DNA of 64,000 nucleotides. Source: Viridibacillus soli (GTDB taxonomy: Bacteria; Bacillota; Bacilli; Bacillales_A; Planococcaceae). This document shows positions 47,111 to 59,210 of this stretch, piece by piece. The stretch is taken from the NCBI RefSeq assembly GCF_016612995.1, contig NZ_JAEOAH010000038.1:1-64000 (forward strand), given 5' to 3'. The notes beneath the pieces were generated by a model, which worked only from the letters and a program-made list of their open reading frames with translations, made no database searches and was not told the DNA's origin. The position numbers and the translations under genes are program-made. Positions within the stretch are counted from its first letter, which is position 1; every line of letters starts with the position of its first letter.

Positions 47111-47899
47111 ATGGTGGACTTTTTGGAATGTAGTGGGAAAGTTGCGCTTGTAACGGGAGGTGCCCAAGGTATCGGTGCCGCAGCCGTCCAGGCTTTAGCT
47201 AAGCTGGGTATGGTGGTGGCGGCAATTGATTATAATGCCGAAAAACTAAATGGCCACGTAAATGAATTGAAGTCTCAAGGTTTGGACGTATATGCCTTTC
47301 CAGCGGATGTAAGTGATAGTCATGCAATCGTTGGCATAGTTGATGAAATTGAACGTGATATTGGTCCAATAGAGACACTGGTCAATGTAGCTGGGGTGCT
47401 GTGCACAGGAATGATCGAATCATTTAGTGACCAAGATTGGGCAAAGACCTTTGCCGTCAATTCCACTGGTGTTTTTAATGTCTCCCGTTCAGTGAGCACA
47501 TACATGATAACTAGAAAAAGAGGTTCGATTGTCACGGTGGGATCCAATGCAGCAAGCGTCCCAAGAATTTCATTTGCTGCGTATGCTGCATCCAAGGCAG
47601 CTGCCGTCATGTTCACTAAATGTTTAGGGCTGGAATTGGCCCAATATAATATTCGCTGTAACATCGTCTCGCCTGGATCTACGGATACTGAGATGCAATG
47701 GTCGATGTGGAACAACGAAAATGGCGCACAAGCTGTTATAAATGGGATGCCTGAGACATTCAAAGTAGGAATACCACTGAACAAAATAGCCATGCCTTCT
47801 GATATAGTCGACGCCATTCTATTCTTCATATCCGATCAGTCGAACCATATTACGATGAGTAATTTATGTGTGGATGGTGGGGCCACTTTAGGTGCTTGA
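47111..47899 (+). CDS. dhbA: 2,3-dihydro-2,3-dihydroxybenzoate dehydrogenase
   Basis: Short-chain dehydrogenase that oxidises 2,3-dihydro-DHB to 2,3-dihydroxybenzoate with NAD. The cofactor motif TGGAQGIG lies near residue 16 and the catalytic YxxxK as YAASK near 159. The 262 residues fit DhbA. ATG at 47111 follows AAAGGGAGTG; the frame upstream to 47066 lacks a site. First gene of the dhb operon. Confidence 0.95.
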   Translation: MVDFLECSGKVALVTGGAQGIGAAAVQALAKLGMVVAAIDYNAEKLNGHVNELKSQGLDVYAFPADVSDSHAIVGIVDEIERDIGPIETLVNVAGVLCTGMIESFSDQDWAKTFAVNSTGVFNVSRSVSTYMITRKRGSIVTVGSNAASVPRISFAAYAASKAAAVMFTKCLGLELAQYNIRCNIVSPGSTDTEMQWSMWNNENGAQAVINGMPETFKVGIPLNKIAMPSDIVDAILFFISDQSNHITMSNLCVDGGATLGA

Positions 47900-47952
47900 C
47901 ACGGATCATTCATTTGAGTCTGAACATTACGTGAATTTGGAGGGTTTAAAAT

Positions 47953-49176
47953 ATGATGAAGATTAAAGAGAATTCAACTGTATTGGAAAAACAGCTGTTG
48001 GACGATTATAAGGTTGGTGACTTTTTCCTGGCATCGCCATCTCGAACACTATTGGGGAAAGGTTCCTTCATTACAGTTCCAAGAGATGAAGGAAATGATA
48101 ATCAAATGGAAAGTCTTGCAGCAAGAGTGACGGCTGTATTAAAAAAGGCAAAAGAGCAAGGTCATGCCAATCCAATGGTAACGGGTGCTGTACCATTCGA
48201 TTATAAAAAGGACACCCAACTCATTGTACCTGAAAATATAAGGTCATCAGTCCCTCTGCAAGACACATGCACCAGCCAGCTTGCGAAAACGGAGAAGCCG
48301 ATATATGAAATCAAATCGGTACCCGAACCTTCTCAGTATAAGGCTGGTGTCGAACGGGGCCTTACTCATATTAAAAGCGGCCATCTTGACAAAATTGTAC
48401 TATCAAGATCCTTGCACCTCACTTCATCAGAAACGGTGAATATCAATCGGTTACTTCAAAATTTGGCACGCCACAATAAGAATGGTTATACCTTTGCCGT
48501 GGATTTACCTCAGCCGGAAACGGAAAAAGCGGATTCCCAAATTTTGAGAACCCTAATTGGAGCTAGCCCTGAATTACTTGTTTCAAGAACGGGATTACAG
48601 GTGGTGGCCAACCCTTTGGCAGGCTCTAGGCCAAGGAGTGATGATCCAAACGAGGATAAGAGACGGGCGGACGAGTTACTCTCCTCCACTAAGGATTTAC
48701 ATGAACATGCTGTTGTCGTCCAGGCTGTAGCAAAAGCTCTGCGACCATTTTTCAAAAAGATAGATGTACCAGAAAAACCATCAGTGATACATACCGAAAC
48801 CATGTGGCACCTTTCTACAGAAGTAACAGGAGAGCTTGAAGATCCTACAACTTCCTCGTTGGAGCTAGCGATCGCGCTTCATCCGACTCCAGCTGTTTGT
48901 GGCTCACCGTCTGAATTGGCCCGAGAAGCCATTCAGGAAATCGAACCGTTCGATCGTGGATTTTTCACGGGTATGGTCGGCTGGTGCAATGCAGAAGGAG
49001 ACGGCGAGTGGATCGTTACCATTCGGTGCGCGGAGGTGGAGAAACAGGCTCTTCGCTTATTCGCTGGTGCAGGGGTCGTTGCAGAATCGAAACCAGAAGA
49101 GGAATTGGCGGAAACATCGGCTAAATTTCAAACGATGCTACGTGCAATGGGAATAGATGCAAAGTCATTAAACTAA
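47953..49176 (+). CDS. dhbC: isochorismate synthase
   Basis: Converts chorismate to isochorismate, drawing on the product of the aro genes elsewhere in this window. The 407-residue protein has the chorismate-binding C-terminal half: KIVLSRSL, the PTPAVCGSP segment, then [11 protein letters not shown] and CAEV. It differs from anthranilate synthase by context and by its full DhbC-like length. Two adjacent ATG codons at 47953 and 47956 are possible starts after GGAGGG. Confidence 0.95.
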   Translation: MMKIKENSTVLEKQLLDDYKVGDFFLASPSRTLLGKGSFITVPRDEGNDNQMESLAARVTAVLKKAKEQGHANPMVTGAVPFDYKKDTQLIVPENIRSSVPLQDTCTSQLAKTEKPIYEIKSVPEPSQYKAGVERGLTHIKSGHLDKIVLSRSLHLTSSETVNINRLLQNLARHNKNGYTFAVDLPQPETEKADSQILRTLIGASPELLVSRTGLQVVANPLAGSRPRSDDPNEDKRRADELLSSTKDLHEHAVVVQAVAKALRPFFKKIDVPEKPSVIHTETMWHLSTEVTGELEDPTTSSLELAIALHPTPAVCGSPSELAREAIQEIEPFDRGFFTGMVGWCNAEGDGEWIVTIRCAEVEKQALRLFAGAGVVAESKPEEELAETSAKFQTMLRAMGIDAKSLN

Positions 49177-49196
49177 AGTGTGTGGGGGGATAAAGG

Positions 49197-50819
49197 ATGT
49201 TAACAGGGTGTTCTTCGTGGCCTAAGGATTATGCAGATTTATATAAAAGGGAGGGGTGTTGGAAAGGGGAAACCTTCGTGGAAATGTTGCGTGATCGTGC
49301 CGAGAAACAAGGTGACCGGATCGCCATTACAAGCGGAGACAGAAACGTGAGCTATGCGGAATTGGATAATAAGGCTGGTCGTTTGGCTGCAGGATTACAG
49401 GAACTGGGGATAAAGCAAATGGACAGGGTAGTCGTCCAGCTTCCCAACGTAATCGAGTTCTTTGAAGTTTGTTTTGCATTATTCAGATTAGGAGCATTGC
49501 CTGTGTTTGCCCTTCCATCACATCGAAGCAGTGAAATTAACTATTTTTGCGAGTTCGCTGAGGCGGTTGCCTACATCATCCCTGATAAGCACGCTGGTTT
49601 CGACCATCGTACTCTAGCAAGAGGTGCAAAAGATAAGAATGAAAAATTAAACGTTATTGTCACGGGTGATGCAGAGGAATTTGTGAATTTGGCGGATTTA
49701 TATATCGATCCAAAAAAAAACGAAGCAAAAGTGGCTTCAAGTGACATTGCCTTTCTTCAATTATCTGGAGGAAGTACAGGCCTATCAAAACTGATTCCAA
49801 GAACACATGATGATTATATATACAGTTTGCGGGTTAGCGCCGAAATTTGCCAGATAGACAAAGATAGTGTTTATCTCGCCGTGCTGCCAATCGCCCATAA
49901 CTATCCATTGAGCTCGCCGGGTATCCTTGGCACGCTTTATGCGGGTGGCAGGGTAGTCCTTTCACCAGGCCCTAGTCCTGACGATGCATTTCCGCTTATT
50001 GAAAAACAAGGCGTGACAATTACTGCTCTTGTACCGCCCCTTGCCTTGAGATGGCTTGATGCGATATCCACCCGTGACTATGATTTATCCAGCCTCCAAG
50101 TGCTGCAGGTTGGCGGAGCGAAGTTCAGTGCGGAAGCTGCCCGTCGGGTATATCCCGCTTTTGGGTGTAAGTTACAACAAGTATTTGGCATGGCTGAAGG
50201 ACTAGTTAACTATACAAGATTAAACGATCCGGAAGAGATAATCATCAATACTCAAGGCAGGCCGATGTCGAAATATGATGAAATTCGTATTGTCGATGAG
50301 GAAGACAGGGATGTTGAGCAGGGCGAAGTGGGGCATTTGTTAACGAGAGGCCCATACACCATCCGTGGTTATTACAAAGCCGAAGAGCATAATGCGAAGG
50401 CATTCACGGAGGAAGGATTCTACCGAACAGGTGATTTAGTAAGTATGACCGCTAATGGCTATATAGTTGTAGAAGGTCGAGATAAGGACCAGATCAACCG
50501 TGGCGGAGAAAAGATTGCCGCTGAGGAAGTTGAAAACCATCTCTTGGCACATGAGGCGGTACATGATGTAGCCATCGTTTCCATGTCCGATGATTATTTA
50601 GGGGAGAGATCATGCGCCTTTGTGATATCGCGTCAGAAGGCCCCTACGGCAAAGGAACTTAAACAATTCCTGAAAGAGCGGGGACTTGCCGCTTTTAAAA
50701 TTCCTGATCGAATTGAGTTTACCGATTCCTTCCCAAAAACGCCTTTAGGTAAAGTGAGTAAAAAAGCGTTGCGGCAAATTATATCAGATAAACTGAACAA
50801 TCGAATTACGCTGAAGTAA
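49197..50819 (+). CDS. dhbE: 2,3-dihydroxybenzoate-AMP ligase
   Basis: Stand-alone adenylation enzyme that activates 2,3-dihydroxybenzoate with ATP and loads it on the DhbB carrier domain. Adenylation motifs: [16 protein letters not shown] (A3, near residue 192), [12 protein letters not shown] (A5), YRTGD (A7) and the C-terminal [11 protein letters not shown] with the catalytic Lys (A10). [15 protein letters not shown] is typical of aryl-acid ligases. 540 residues; ATG at 49197 after GTGGGGGGA. Confidence 0.96.
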   Translation: MLTGCSSWPKDYADLYKREGCWKGETFVEMLRDRAEKQGDRIAITSGDRNVSYAELDNKAGRLAAGLQELGIKQMDRVVVQLPNVIEFFEVCFALFRLGALPVFALPSHRSSEINYFCEFAEAVAYIIPDKHAGFDHRTLARGAKDKNEKLNVIVTGDAEEFVNLADLYIDPKKNEAKVASSDIAFLQLSGGSTGLSKLIPRTHDDYIYSLRVSAEICQIDKDSVYLAVLPIAHNYPLSSPGILGTLYAGGRVVLSPGPSPDDAFPLIEKQGVTITALVPPLALRWLDAISTRDYDLSSLQVLQVGGAKFSAEAARRVYPAFGCKLQQVFGMAEGLVNYTRLNDPEEIIINTQGRPMSKYDEIRIVDEEDRDVEQGEVGHLLTRGPYTIRGYYKAEEHNAKAFTEEGFYRTGDLVSMTANGYIVVEGRDKDQINRGGEKIAAEEVENHLLAHEAVHDVAIVSMSDDYLGERSCAFVISRQKAPTAKELKQFLKERGLAAFKIPDRIEFTDSFPKTPLGKVSKKALRQIISDKLNNRITLK

Positions 50820-50846
50820 ATAAAAAACAATAGAAGGAGTGATTTG

Positions 50847-51761
50847 ATGGCTATTCCTGCTATCACACCATATGCAATGCCTGTAGAATCCGAGTTACCC
50901 AAAAATAAAGTTTCGTGGAAAGTAGATCCGTCGCGTTCAGTGCTTCTTGTTCATGACATGCAACAATACTTCCTCGACTACTATACAGTAACCGAATCGC
51001 CGATAACGGAACTGATATCGCATATACAGTCAATAAAAATTCGTTGTGTGGACCTGGGCATCCCTGTCGTTTATACAGCACAACCAGGCAATCAAAACCC
51101 TGAGGATCGCGCACTGCTTACCGATTTTTGGGGTCCAGGGCTTGATGACGATATCAATCAAACAAAAGTCGTTGAAGAGATTGCTCCAAGCGAGGACGAC
51201 ATTGTCCTTACTAAATGGCGTTATAGTGCATTTAAGCGGACGAATCTTCTTGAAATGATGAGGGAGCAAGGCCGTGATCAACTTATCATTTGTGGGGTCT
51301 ATGCACATATCGGCTGTCTTCTGACAGCAAGTGAGGCCTTTATGCAGGATATTGAGCCATTCCTGGTAACGGATGCAGTAGCAGATTTTTCATTAGAGGA
51401 ACATAAAATGGCGATTAAATATGCAGCTGAACGTTGTGCTGTCACAACATCTACATCTCGGTTGCTGGAACAATTGAATAGCGGTGAACAAGCATCGGCT
51501 GGGGTCGTACAAGAAAATGATGATCCTGGTTTGACATTGGATGGCCTAAGGATTCAAATCGCTGATCTCCTAGGTGAATCACCATCGGATATCGGTGACA
51601 ACGAGAATCTAGTGGATATAGGGATAGATTCGATTAGAATGATGAGTCTTGTTGAAATCCTAAGGGGAAAAGGGGCAGAGATCAATTTCATGCAGTTGGC
51701 TGAAAAACCGACGATCGCCGCCTGGTGGGAACTATTATCTTCACAAAAGGTGTTAGCTTGA
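50847..51761 (+). CDS. dhbB: isochorismatase with aryl carrier domain
   Basis: Bifunctional: the N-terminal isochorismatase (about residues 1-210) makes 2,3-dihydro-DHB plus pyruvate, and the C-terminal carrier domain (about 230-300) holds the aryl group on a phosphopantetheine at the Ser of GIDSIRMM. LLVHDMQQYF and the GVYAHIGC region are conserved. 304 residues from ATG 50847 after AGAAGGAGTG. Confidence 0.96.
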   Translation: MAIPAITPYAMPVESELPKNKVSWKVDPSRSVLLVHDMQQYFLDYYTVTESPITELISHIQSIKIRCVDLGIPVVYTAQPGNQNPEDRALLTDFWGPGLDDDINQTKVVEEIAPSEDDIVLTKWRYSAFKRTNLLEMMREQGRDQLIICGVYAHIGCLLTASEAFMQDIEPFLVTDAVADFSLEEHKMAIKYAAERCAVTTSTSRLLEQLNSGEQASAGVVQENDDPGLTLDGLRIQIADLLGESPSDIGDNENLVDIGIDSIRMMSLVEILRGKGAEINFMQLAEKPTIAAWWELLSSQKVLA

Positions 51762-51789
51762 ATTAAAAATAGGAAGGAGGTAAGGCGGA

Positions 51790-54700
51790 GTGCTTAATAT
51801 TCAGGATCAAGGTGTGCGCTGGACGTTGTCCGGCGCGCAATCCGGTATCTGGTTCGCTCAGCAGCTGGAGCCAGATAACCCGATTTATAACACAGGGGAA
51901 TACATAGAAATTGCTGGACAGATTGATATAGAGCATTTTGAACAGGCACTGAGGCAGGCGGTTAAGGAGGCGGAGTTTTTACATGTCCGCTTTGGCGAGG
52001 ATTACAATGGACCGTTTCAAATCAGCGGGGAATCGATTGATTTCCCTTTTAATTTCATGGATATGAGTAGAGAGGAAAATTCTCAGGAGAAGGCTATACA
52101 ATGGATGAAAAAAGATTTGGCTCATCCAATTGACCTGAAAAGTGACCCGCTCTTCAATCAGGTCTTATTCAAAGTGGATTCGGACCGCTTTTTTTGGTAT
52201 CAACGCATTCACCATATAGTCATGGATGCATTTGGATTTTCACTTATATCACAACGGGTAGCCAAACTATACACGGCACTTCAAAAAGGACAAAGTTTGG
52301 ACGAAGGTGCTTTTTCTCCTTTACGTTCACTTCTTGAGGAAGATAAGGCGTACCGGGAATCCGAAAAGTTCGACATTGATCGCCAGTTTTGGCAAGAACG
52401 TTTTGCAGATCAGCCGGAGGTTATGAGCCTAGCTGATCGAGCACCTAGGACCTCTAAAGGCTTCCTTTGTCAAACGGGTTATCTATCATCTTCCGCTACA
52501 CAAGCCTTAAAAGCGAATGCGCATATATATTCGGGAAGCTGGCATGAAGTGGTGATTGCAGTAACGGCCGTTTATGTGAACCGTTTGACAGGTTCGGAAG
52601 ATGTCATCCTGAGTTTACCGATGATGGGCCGCTTGGGTTCTTCCTCTTTGAATATCCCTAGTATGGTAATGAATCTGTTGCCACTGCGGTTGTCTGTACA
52701 GCCAGAGATGAGTTTCAAAGGGTTGGTGAAGCAGGTGTCGAAGGAAGTCCGCACCATCCGCCGCCATCAAAATTACCGCCATGAAGAATTGCGACGTGAC
52801 CTTAAATTGCTGGGTGATAACCAGCGATTATTCGGACCGCAAATTAATGTCATGCCTTTTGATTATGGACTCGACTTTTCAGGAAGTAAGGCGATCACAC
52901 ATAAGCTAGCCACCGGCCCTGTCGATGATTTGTCGATTAACATCTATGACAAGTCTGATGGAAAAGGGCTGAGGATCGATTTAGATGCTAACCCCGAAGT
53001 ATATAGCATCGAAGATTTAGGTACACATCATTCGCGTTTTTTGAGTTTTCTTGAAAAGGTCGCGATTGCAGATAAGAATCAATCGATTGGGGAAATTGAG
53101 CTTCTTTTACCTGAGGAACACCAGCAAGTCCTGCTTGAATGGAATCGAACGGAAAAAGAGCTTCCATCTGAGCTTTTACCAGGGTTGTTCGAGGGTCAAG
53201 TTTCCAAAACCCCTGATTTGACAGCCGTAATGGATGGAAATGCTATTCTTACTTATAAGGATTTAAACGAGCGAGTCAATCGACTGTCGCACCTCCTTTT
53301 GGAGAAGGGGCTGGGACCGGAGAAATTCGTGGCTATAGCCCTGACGCGGTCAGTGGATATGGCTATTTCCATGTTGGCGGTGTTAAAAACCGGAGCGGCC
53401 TATTTACCTATCGACCCAGATTATCCATCAGATCGAATCGAATTCATGCTTGATGATGCCAGGCCTGCAGCAATCATAACTAGTAAAGGGATTGCTTCTA
53501 AACTATCTGATAGCGAAGGAACGGAGCGCATCGTATTGGATGAGAAAGAGACCATTACTGCTCTGGGAAATCAGCCAGATATAAATGTGGAGGATGAAAA
53601 AAGGAAGGGAACCATGTCCCCGCTTAACCCGGCTTATATGATTTACACGTCAGGTTCTACCGGGAAGCCAAAGGGTGTCGTGATCCAATCGGCAAGCCTT
53701 ATTAATTTCCTTTCTTCGATGCAAAGCGAATTTTCTTTAAATCATCGGGATCGGCTCTTGGCAGTTACAACCATTGCTTTTGATATATCCGGTTTGGAAA
53801 TCTTCGTGCCGCTTCTGAATGGGGCAAGCTGTATCATAGCTGCTAAGGAAACGATTCAAGACCCTAAGACTTTGTCTGAGATGATCGTTCAACATGATAT
53901 AAGCATCATGCAGGCCACACCTACGCTTTGGCATTCACTTGTAGCGAATTATCCTGATGTGATAAAGAATCTTAGAGTGCTAGTAGGAGGAGAGGCACTT
54001 TCAATCAGTCTAACCAACGCCTTACATCAATTAGGATGCGAAGTGACGAATCTGTACGGACCGACGGAAACGACAATATGGTCTTCATCCATTACGCTTG
54101 ATCCTAATCAGGGTGGTATGCCCTCCATCGGCAAGCCCATTTGGAATACACAGCTTTATGTGCTGGATGCTGCTTTGAAGCCTGTTCCTAAAGGGACTGT
54201 AGGGGAATTATATATTGCCGGTGCAGGGCTAGCACGCGGATATTTAGGTCGCCCGAATTTAACTGCTGAGCGATTTGTCGCTAACCCGTATGGTTCAAAG
54301 GGTAGCCGCATGTATCGAACCGGCGATCTTGTTCGTTGGCGTGGCGATGGCACCTTGGATTATATCAGTCGGGCAGATCATCAAATTAAAATACGAGGGT
54401 TTCGTATTGAACTAGGGGAAATTGAAGCAAAGCTTACCCATCATCCTGACATTGAACAGTCTGCAGTCATCGTTCGCGAAGATCAGCCGGGGGATAAACG
54501 CATCGTTGCCTATATCGTTCCTTCTTTAGATGTGCCAGCAAATATTGTGGGAATTCGGGAATTTGTAGGTAGTGGTTTGCCGGAATACATGGTCCCATCC
54601 GCTATCGTTGAGATGGAGGAGTTGCCATTGACTCCAAATGGAAAGCTCAACCGGAAGGAATTGCCCGCGCCTGATCTTTCTACACTTGTTTCTGATCGCG

Positions 54701-57700
54701 CTCCTAGAACACCGCAGGAGGAAATCGTCAGTGATCTTTTCGCCGAGGTTCTTGGTCTTTCACGAGTCGGTATCGATGATAGCTTCTTTAATTTAGGCGG
54801 TCACTCTCTTCTTGCCTCCACTTTGATGGCGAGAATAAGAGATACATTCGGAGTTGAAATAGGCATTGGTAAACTGTTTGAGACACCGACCGTTTCCGGT
54901 ATTGTCAAACAACTTTCCAACGGGAGGAGTGCAAGGTTGCCTGTTAAAAAGGCACATAGACCGGAACAGGTACCTCTTTCCTTTGCCCAGCGGCGCTTAT
55001 GGTTCCTTCATAGTCTTGAAGGACCTAGCCCGACGTATAATATTCCGCTCGTTGTTGAATTGTCCGGCGAAATTGATACCAGGGCACTCGAAGCTGCGAT
55101 CAATGATGTAGTCGAGCGCCATGAAACTTTACGTACGCTCTTTCCAGTTACATCGGGTACAGCTCATCAATATGTGCTAGATCCTTCCAAGGCTCAAGTG
55201 GAATTATTAGTATCGCACATTCACGAGGCTGAGCTTGAAGCAGAAATTGCTATCGCTACGAGATATAGTTTTAATCTTGCAAAAGAACCGTCCATTTGTG
55301 CCCAGCTTTTCACAATGGCCCCTGACAAGCATGTATTGGTTTTATTAGTACATCATATTGCAGGAGATGGATGGTCCCTAACACCGCTTACTCGCGATCT
55401 GACCGCAGCTTATGTTGCTAGAAGTAAAGGTGTCGACCCTAACCTACCGCCGTTGCCTGTACAGTATGCCGATTATGCGCTCTGGCAGGAAAATCTTTTA
55501 GGAAGCGAAAGTGGTGAAACAAGTTTAGCCAATGAACAAATGGATTACTGGAAAGAGACATTAGCTAACCTGCCAGACCAATTGGAATTGTCTACCGATT
55601 ATCCACGTCCCCTGGAATCCAGTTATCGTGGAGATACGATAGACTTTTCTATAAATCCCGAAATGCATCAACGTTTATTGGATTTGGCTCGTGAAAATGG
55701 CGTCAGCTTATTCATGGTATTGCAATCCGGTCTGACTGCGCTCCTCACTCGACTTGGAGCCGGTAACGATATTCCAATCGGAAGTCCAATAGCAGGTCGA
55801 AGTGATGATACTTTAAGCGACCTGGTAGGGATGTTCATCAACACCTTGGTGTTACGTACGGATACATCCGGTGACCCTACTTTCCGGGAGCTTCTTGACA
55901 GGGTGCGAAGGGTCAATTTACATGCTTATGAGCATCAGGACTTGCCATTTGAGCGTCTGGTGGAAGTATTGAATCCAGTTCGGTCCCGATCTAGGCATCC
56001 ATTATTCCAGATTATGTTGGCGCTGCAAAATACACCTGATCCTAAATTTGAGCTTCCAGGGGTTCAATCCAACCTGAAGTTATATAGCGTAGGTGCTTCG
56101 AAATTCGATTTGACCATGGAATTCCGTGAAGTGCATGCTGAAAATGGCAGTCCGGATGGAATTAGCGGATTCCTTGAATATAGTACAGATCTATTTAAGC
56201 GGGAGACCGCCGAGATGTTAATATATCGTTTATTAAGGCTATTGGACGGAGCCATTTCGGAACCGGATCAGCATATTGGACTTTTGGATATACTGGCACC
56301 AGAAGAGCGCCAAAAAATTATTGTGGATTGGAATGGAAGTTCCGAGGAGCTAGCGCAAACGAGCATACCTGCACTACTTGAAGAACAGGTGAGAAAGTAT
56401 CCTCACAATATTGCATTGGTATATGGGGACACTTCATTGACATATGAAGAGGTAAACAAAAAAGCGAACCAGCTTGCCCATCTGCTAATTGCTAAAGCTA
56501 TAGGGCCGGAGCAATTCGTCGCATTGGCTATGCCTAGATCATTGGAAATGGTTGTAGGGTTGCTAGCTGTACTCAAGACAGGAGCCGCATATTTGCCTTT
56601 AGATCCTGAATATCCAAATGATAGATTAACGTTCATGCTTCAAGATGCTCAGCCTGCTTGTGTCCTAACAAGTTCGAGTGTAGCTGCGAAGCTTCCCGAG
56701 ATGCATGATACCAGGCAAATTATACTTGATGAAGATAGTATGATAGAAGAATTGGCACAATATTCTACACTCAATCCAACGGATAGTGATCGAACTCAAC
56801 CATTATCACCTTTAAATTCAGCTTATATTATTTATACTTCCGGTTCTACCGGTGTACCAAAAGGAGTCGTGGTTCCACATCAGAATGTAATTAGACTGTT
56901 TGTATCTACGGAACATTGGTACCAATTCAATTCTGAAGATGTGTGGACTATGTTCCACTCTTATGCTTTTGATTTTTCGGTTTGGGAGATTTGGGGAGCT
57001 TTACTTCACGGAGGCAAGCTTGTTGTCGTACCGCACTCAATCAGCCGGTCACCAATGGAATTTTTACAGCTACTGGTTAAAGAAGGAGTAACGGTACTAA
57101 ATCAGACCCCATCGGCATTTTATCAATTAATGCAGACGGATCGGGAAATGCCGGCACTAGGGCAGGAACTTGCATTACGCTACGTGATCTATGGTGGAGA
57201 GGCACTTGAACTAAGCCGTTTGGAGGATTGGTATAGCCGTCATCCGGAAAATAAACCATATCTCATCAACATGTATGGAATAACGGAAACGACCGTTCAT
57301 GTCAGCTATCTTGAGCTTAATCAGGATATTACATCCATAAAAGCCAATAGCCTCATTGGCCGTGCGATACCTGATCTGGGGGTGTATGTGTTAGATGCCA
57401 GGTTACAGCCAGTTCCACCAGGGGTAGTGGGAGAGCTCTATGTTTCCGGACCTGGTCTTGCCCGTGGTTATTTAGGACGCCCAGGATTGACGGCGGACCG
57501 TTTTGTCGCGAACCCATTTAGTTTAACAGGTGACAGGATGTACCGCACTGGAGATTTGGCTCGGTGGCGCGAGGGTGGATCTTTGGATTATATGGGGCGT
57601 GCCGATCATCAGATTAAAATCCGCGGATTCCGTATTGAATTGGGTGAAATCGAGGCATCGATTGCTCAACATTCCGATATTGAACAAGTTGCGGTAGTGG

Positions 57701-58992
57701 TTCGTGAAGACAACCCAGGTGATAAGCGTCTGGTCGCATATGTAGTACCTGCATCGAATGTGACCTTTGATCCTGCACATGTACGTCGCTTCGTTGCTGA
57801 AGGCCTTCCTGATTATATGGTCCCTTCCGCTTTCGTTGAAATGGAAGAATTACCTTTGACACCAAATGGTAAGTTGGATCGCAAGGCATTGCCGGCGCCG
57901 GAATTCGGTGCCATTCAATCGGGGCGCGGTCCGAGAACTCCACAGGAGGAAATTCTTTGCGACCTTTTTATGGAGGTTCTCGATTTGCCTCATGTCGGAA
58001 TAGAAGACGGATTCTTTGATCTAGGTGGTCACTCGCTGCTAGCTGTCCAATTGATGAGCAAAATCCGTGAAGCGCTTGGAGTTGAGCTGAGTATTGGTAA
58101 CCTATTTGAGGCTCCGACTGTTGCAGGGCTCGCTGAGCGACTTGAAATGGGTACAAGCCAAAGTGCTTTGGATGTCCTGCTGCCGCTTAGGAAAAATGGG
58201 ATAGAACTTCCGTTATTTTGTGTACATCCAGCTGGTGGACTTAGCTGGTGCTATGCTGGGTTGATGACTGCTCTAGGACCTGACTATCCAATCTATGGGT
58301 TACAAGCACGAGGCATATCACAGAAAGAGCAATTTCCGAAAACGCTGATTGAAATGGCAGCGGACTATATCGATCAGTTACGGACGATCCAGCCAAAAGG
58401 GCCTTACCATCTATTGGGATGGTCTCTCGGAGGCAATGTCATTCATGCAATGGCAACCCAACTGCAAAATGAGGGAGAGGACGTTCGCCTTGTCGCAATC
58501 CTCGATGCATATCCAAGTCATTTCCTGCCCATAAATGAGGCTCCGGATGATGAGGAAGCTTTAATCGCACTGCTTGCATTGGGTGGATACGATCCTGATA
58601 GTTTAGGAGACCAGCCGTTGGATAATGCCAGTGCCATAGAAATACTGCGTCGGGACGGAAGTGCATTGGCTAGTTTAGAAGAAGAAACGATCCTGAATCT
58701 TAAAGAGACATATGTGAATTCTGTTCGGATCATGAGTGAGTATAAACCAAAGACCTTTAAAGGGGATGTGTTGTTCTTTAGATCGACGATCATTCCGGAC
58801 TGGTTTAATCCCATTCACCCAGAAACATGGAACCCATTCATCCATGGGGAAATTGAACAGCATAATATCGATTGTCGCCATAAGGATATGTGTCAACCAG
58901 GACCGCTTGCTGAAATTGGCCAGGTGATTGCTGAAAAACTTTCCAATATGAAGAAGTTAGCCAAGATTAATGAAGGAGGAAATAACGGATGA
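51790..58992 (+). CDS. dhbF: bacillibactin non-ribosomal peptide synthetase DhbF
   Basis: Two-module synthetase of 2400 residues in the order C-A-T-C-A-T-TE. Carrier serines lie in GGHSLLA near residues 1005 and 2081; the thioesterase Ser is in GWSLGG near 2212. Reading the ten pocket positions gives DILQLGLIWK for the first A domain (glycine) and DFWNIGMVHK for the second (threonine), as in bacillibactin. The thioesterase would join three DHB-Gly-Thr units and cyclise them. The first condensation domain has HHIVMDA where HHxxxDG is usual; the second is canonical. GTG start at 51790 after AGGAGG. Confidence 0.95.
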   Translation: MLNIQDQGVRWTLSGAQSGIWFAQQLEPDNPIYNTGEYIEIAGQIDIEHFEQALRQAVKEAEFLHVRFGEDYNGPFQISGESIDFPFNFMDMSREENSQEKAIQWMKKDLAHPIDLKSDPLFNQVLFKVDSDRFFWYQRIHHIVMDAFGFSLISQRVAKLYTALQKGQSLDEGAFSPLRSLLEEDKAYRESEKFDIDRQFWQERFADQPEVMSLADRAPRTSKGFLCQTGYLSSSATQALKANAHIYSGSWHEVVIAVTAVYVNRLTGSEDVILSLPMMGRLGSSSLNIPSMVMNLLPLRLSVQPEMSFKGLVKQVSKEVRTIRRHQNYRHEELRRDLKLLGDNQRLFGPQINVMPFDYGLDFSGSKAITHKLATGPVDDLSINIYDKSDGKGLRIDLDANPEVYSIEDLGTHHSRFLSFLEKVAIADKNQSIGEIELLLPEEHQQVLLEWNRTEKELPSELLPGLFEGQVSKTPDLTAVMDGNAILTYKDLNERVNRLSHLLLEKGLGPEKFVAIALTRSVDMAISMLAVLKTGAAYLPIDPDYPSDRIEFMLDDARPAAIITSKGIASKLSDSEGTERIVLDEKETITALGNQPDINVEDEKRKGTMSPLNPAYMIYTSGSTGKPKGVVIQSASLINFLSSMQSEFSLNHRDRLLAVTTIAFDISGLEIFVPLLNGASCIIAAKETIQDPKTLSEMIVQHDISIMQATPTLWHSLVANYPDVIKNLRVLVGGEALSISLTNALHQLGCEVTNLYGPTETTIWSSSITLDPNQGGMPSIGKPIWNTQLYVLDAALKPVPKGTVGELYIAGAGLARGYLGRPNLTAERFVANPYGSKGSRMYRTGDLVRWRGDGTLDYISRADHQIKIRGFRIELGEIEAKLTHHPDIEQSAVIVREDQPGDKRIVAYIVPSLDVPANIVGIREFVGSGLPEYMVPSAIVEMEELPLTPNGKLNRKELPAPDLSTLVSDRAPRTPQEEIVSDLFAEVLGLSRVGIDDSFFNLGGHSLLASTLMARIRDTFGVEIGIGKLFETPTVSGIVKQLSNGRSARLPVKKAHRPEQVPLSFAQRRLWFLHSLEGPSPTYNIPLVVELSGEIDTRALEAAINDVVERHETLRTLFPVTSGTAHQYVLDPSKAQVELLVSHIHEAELEAEIAIATRYSFNLAKEPSICAQLFTMAPDKHVLVLLVHHIAGDGWSLTPLTRDLTAAYVARSKGVDPNLPPLPVQYADYALWQENLLGSESGETSLANEQMDYWKETLANLPDQLELSTDYPRPLESSYRGDTIDFSINPEMHQRLLDLARENGVSLFMVLQSGLTALLTRLGAGNDIPIGSPIAGRSDDTLSDLVGMFINTLVLRTDTSGDPTFRELLDRVRRVNLHAYEHQDLPFERLVEVLNPVRSRSRHPLFQIMLALQNTPDPKFELPGVQSNLKLYSVGASKFDLTMEFREVHAENGSPDGISGFLEYSTDLFKRETAEMLIYRLLRLLDGAISEPDQHIGLLDILAPEERQKIIVDWNGSSEELAQTSIPALLEEQVRKYPHNIALVYGDTSLTYEEVNKKANQLAHLLIAKAIGPEQFVALAMPRSLEMVVGLLAVLKTGAAYLPLDPEYPNDRLTFMLQDAQPACVLTSSSVAAKLPEMHDTRQIILDEDSMIEELAQYSTLNPTDSDRTQPLSPLNSAYIIYTSGSTGVPKGVVVPHQNVIRLFVSTEHWYQFNSEDVWTMFHSYAFDFSVWEIWGALLHGGKLVVVPHSISRSPMEFLQLLVKEGVTVLNQTPSAFYQLMQTDREMPALGQELALRYVIYGGEALELSRLEDWYSRHPENKPYLINMYGITETTVHVSYLELNQDITSIKANSLIGRAIPDLGVYVLDARLQPVPPGVVGELYVSGPGLARGYLGRPGLTADRFVANPFSLTGDRMYRTGDLARWREGGSLDYMGRADHQIKIRGFRIELGEIEASIAQHSDIEQVAVVVREDNPGDKRLVAYVVPASNVTFDPAHVRRFVAEGLPDYMVPSAFVEMEELPLTPNGKLDRKALPAPEFGAIQSGRGPRTPQEEILCDLFMEVLDLPHVGIEDGFFDLGGHSLLAVQLMSKIREALGVELSIGNLFEAPTVAGLAERLEMGTSQSALDVLLPLRKNGIELPLFCVHPAGGLSWCYAGLMTALGPDYPIYGLQARGISQKEQFPKTLIEMAADYIDQLRTIQPKGPYHLLGWSLGGNVIHAMATQLQNEGEDVRLVAILDAYPSHFLPINEAPDDEEALIALLALGGYDPDSLGDQPLDNASAIEILRRDGSALASLEEETILNLKETYVNSVRIMSEYKPKTFKGDVLFFRSTIIPDWFNPIHPETWNPFIHGEIEQHNIDCRHKDMCQPGPLAEIGQVIAEKLSNMKKLAKINEGGNNG

Positions 58993-59210
58993 CCAACCCT
59001 TTCGAGAATGAAAATGGTATCTATAATGTATTGATAAATGAAGAAGATCAGCATTCTCTTTGGCCCGCCTTTCTGGTTATTCCAGAAGGCTGGTCCGTCA
59101 TATATCGTGAAGAAAGCCGGCAGGATTGCTTGGAGTACATCAACACAAACTGGACGGATTTGCAGCCCAAAAGTTTGAAATTAGTTGCCAGCAGTGATGG
59201 AACAAAGTGA
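58989..59210 (+). CDS. MbtH-like protein
   Basis: A 73-residue chaperone-like partner that activates adenylation domains, here expected to serve DhbF. It has the family core [16 protein letters not shown] and the tryptophans of [16 protein letters not shown]. It overlaps dhbF by four bases (ATGA) and the MFS gene by four, so the three are translated in series. Confidence 0.95.
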   Translation: MTNPFENENGIYNVLINEEDQHSLWPAFLVIPEGWSVIYREESRQDCLEYINTNWTDLQPKSLKLVASSDGTK

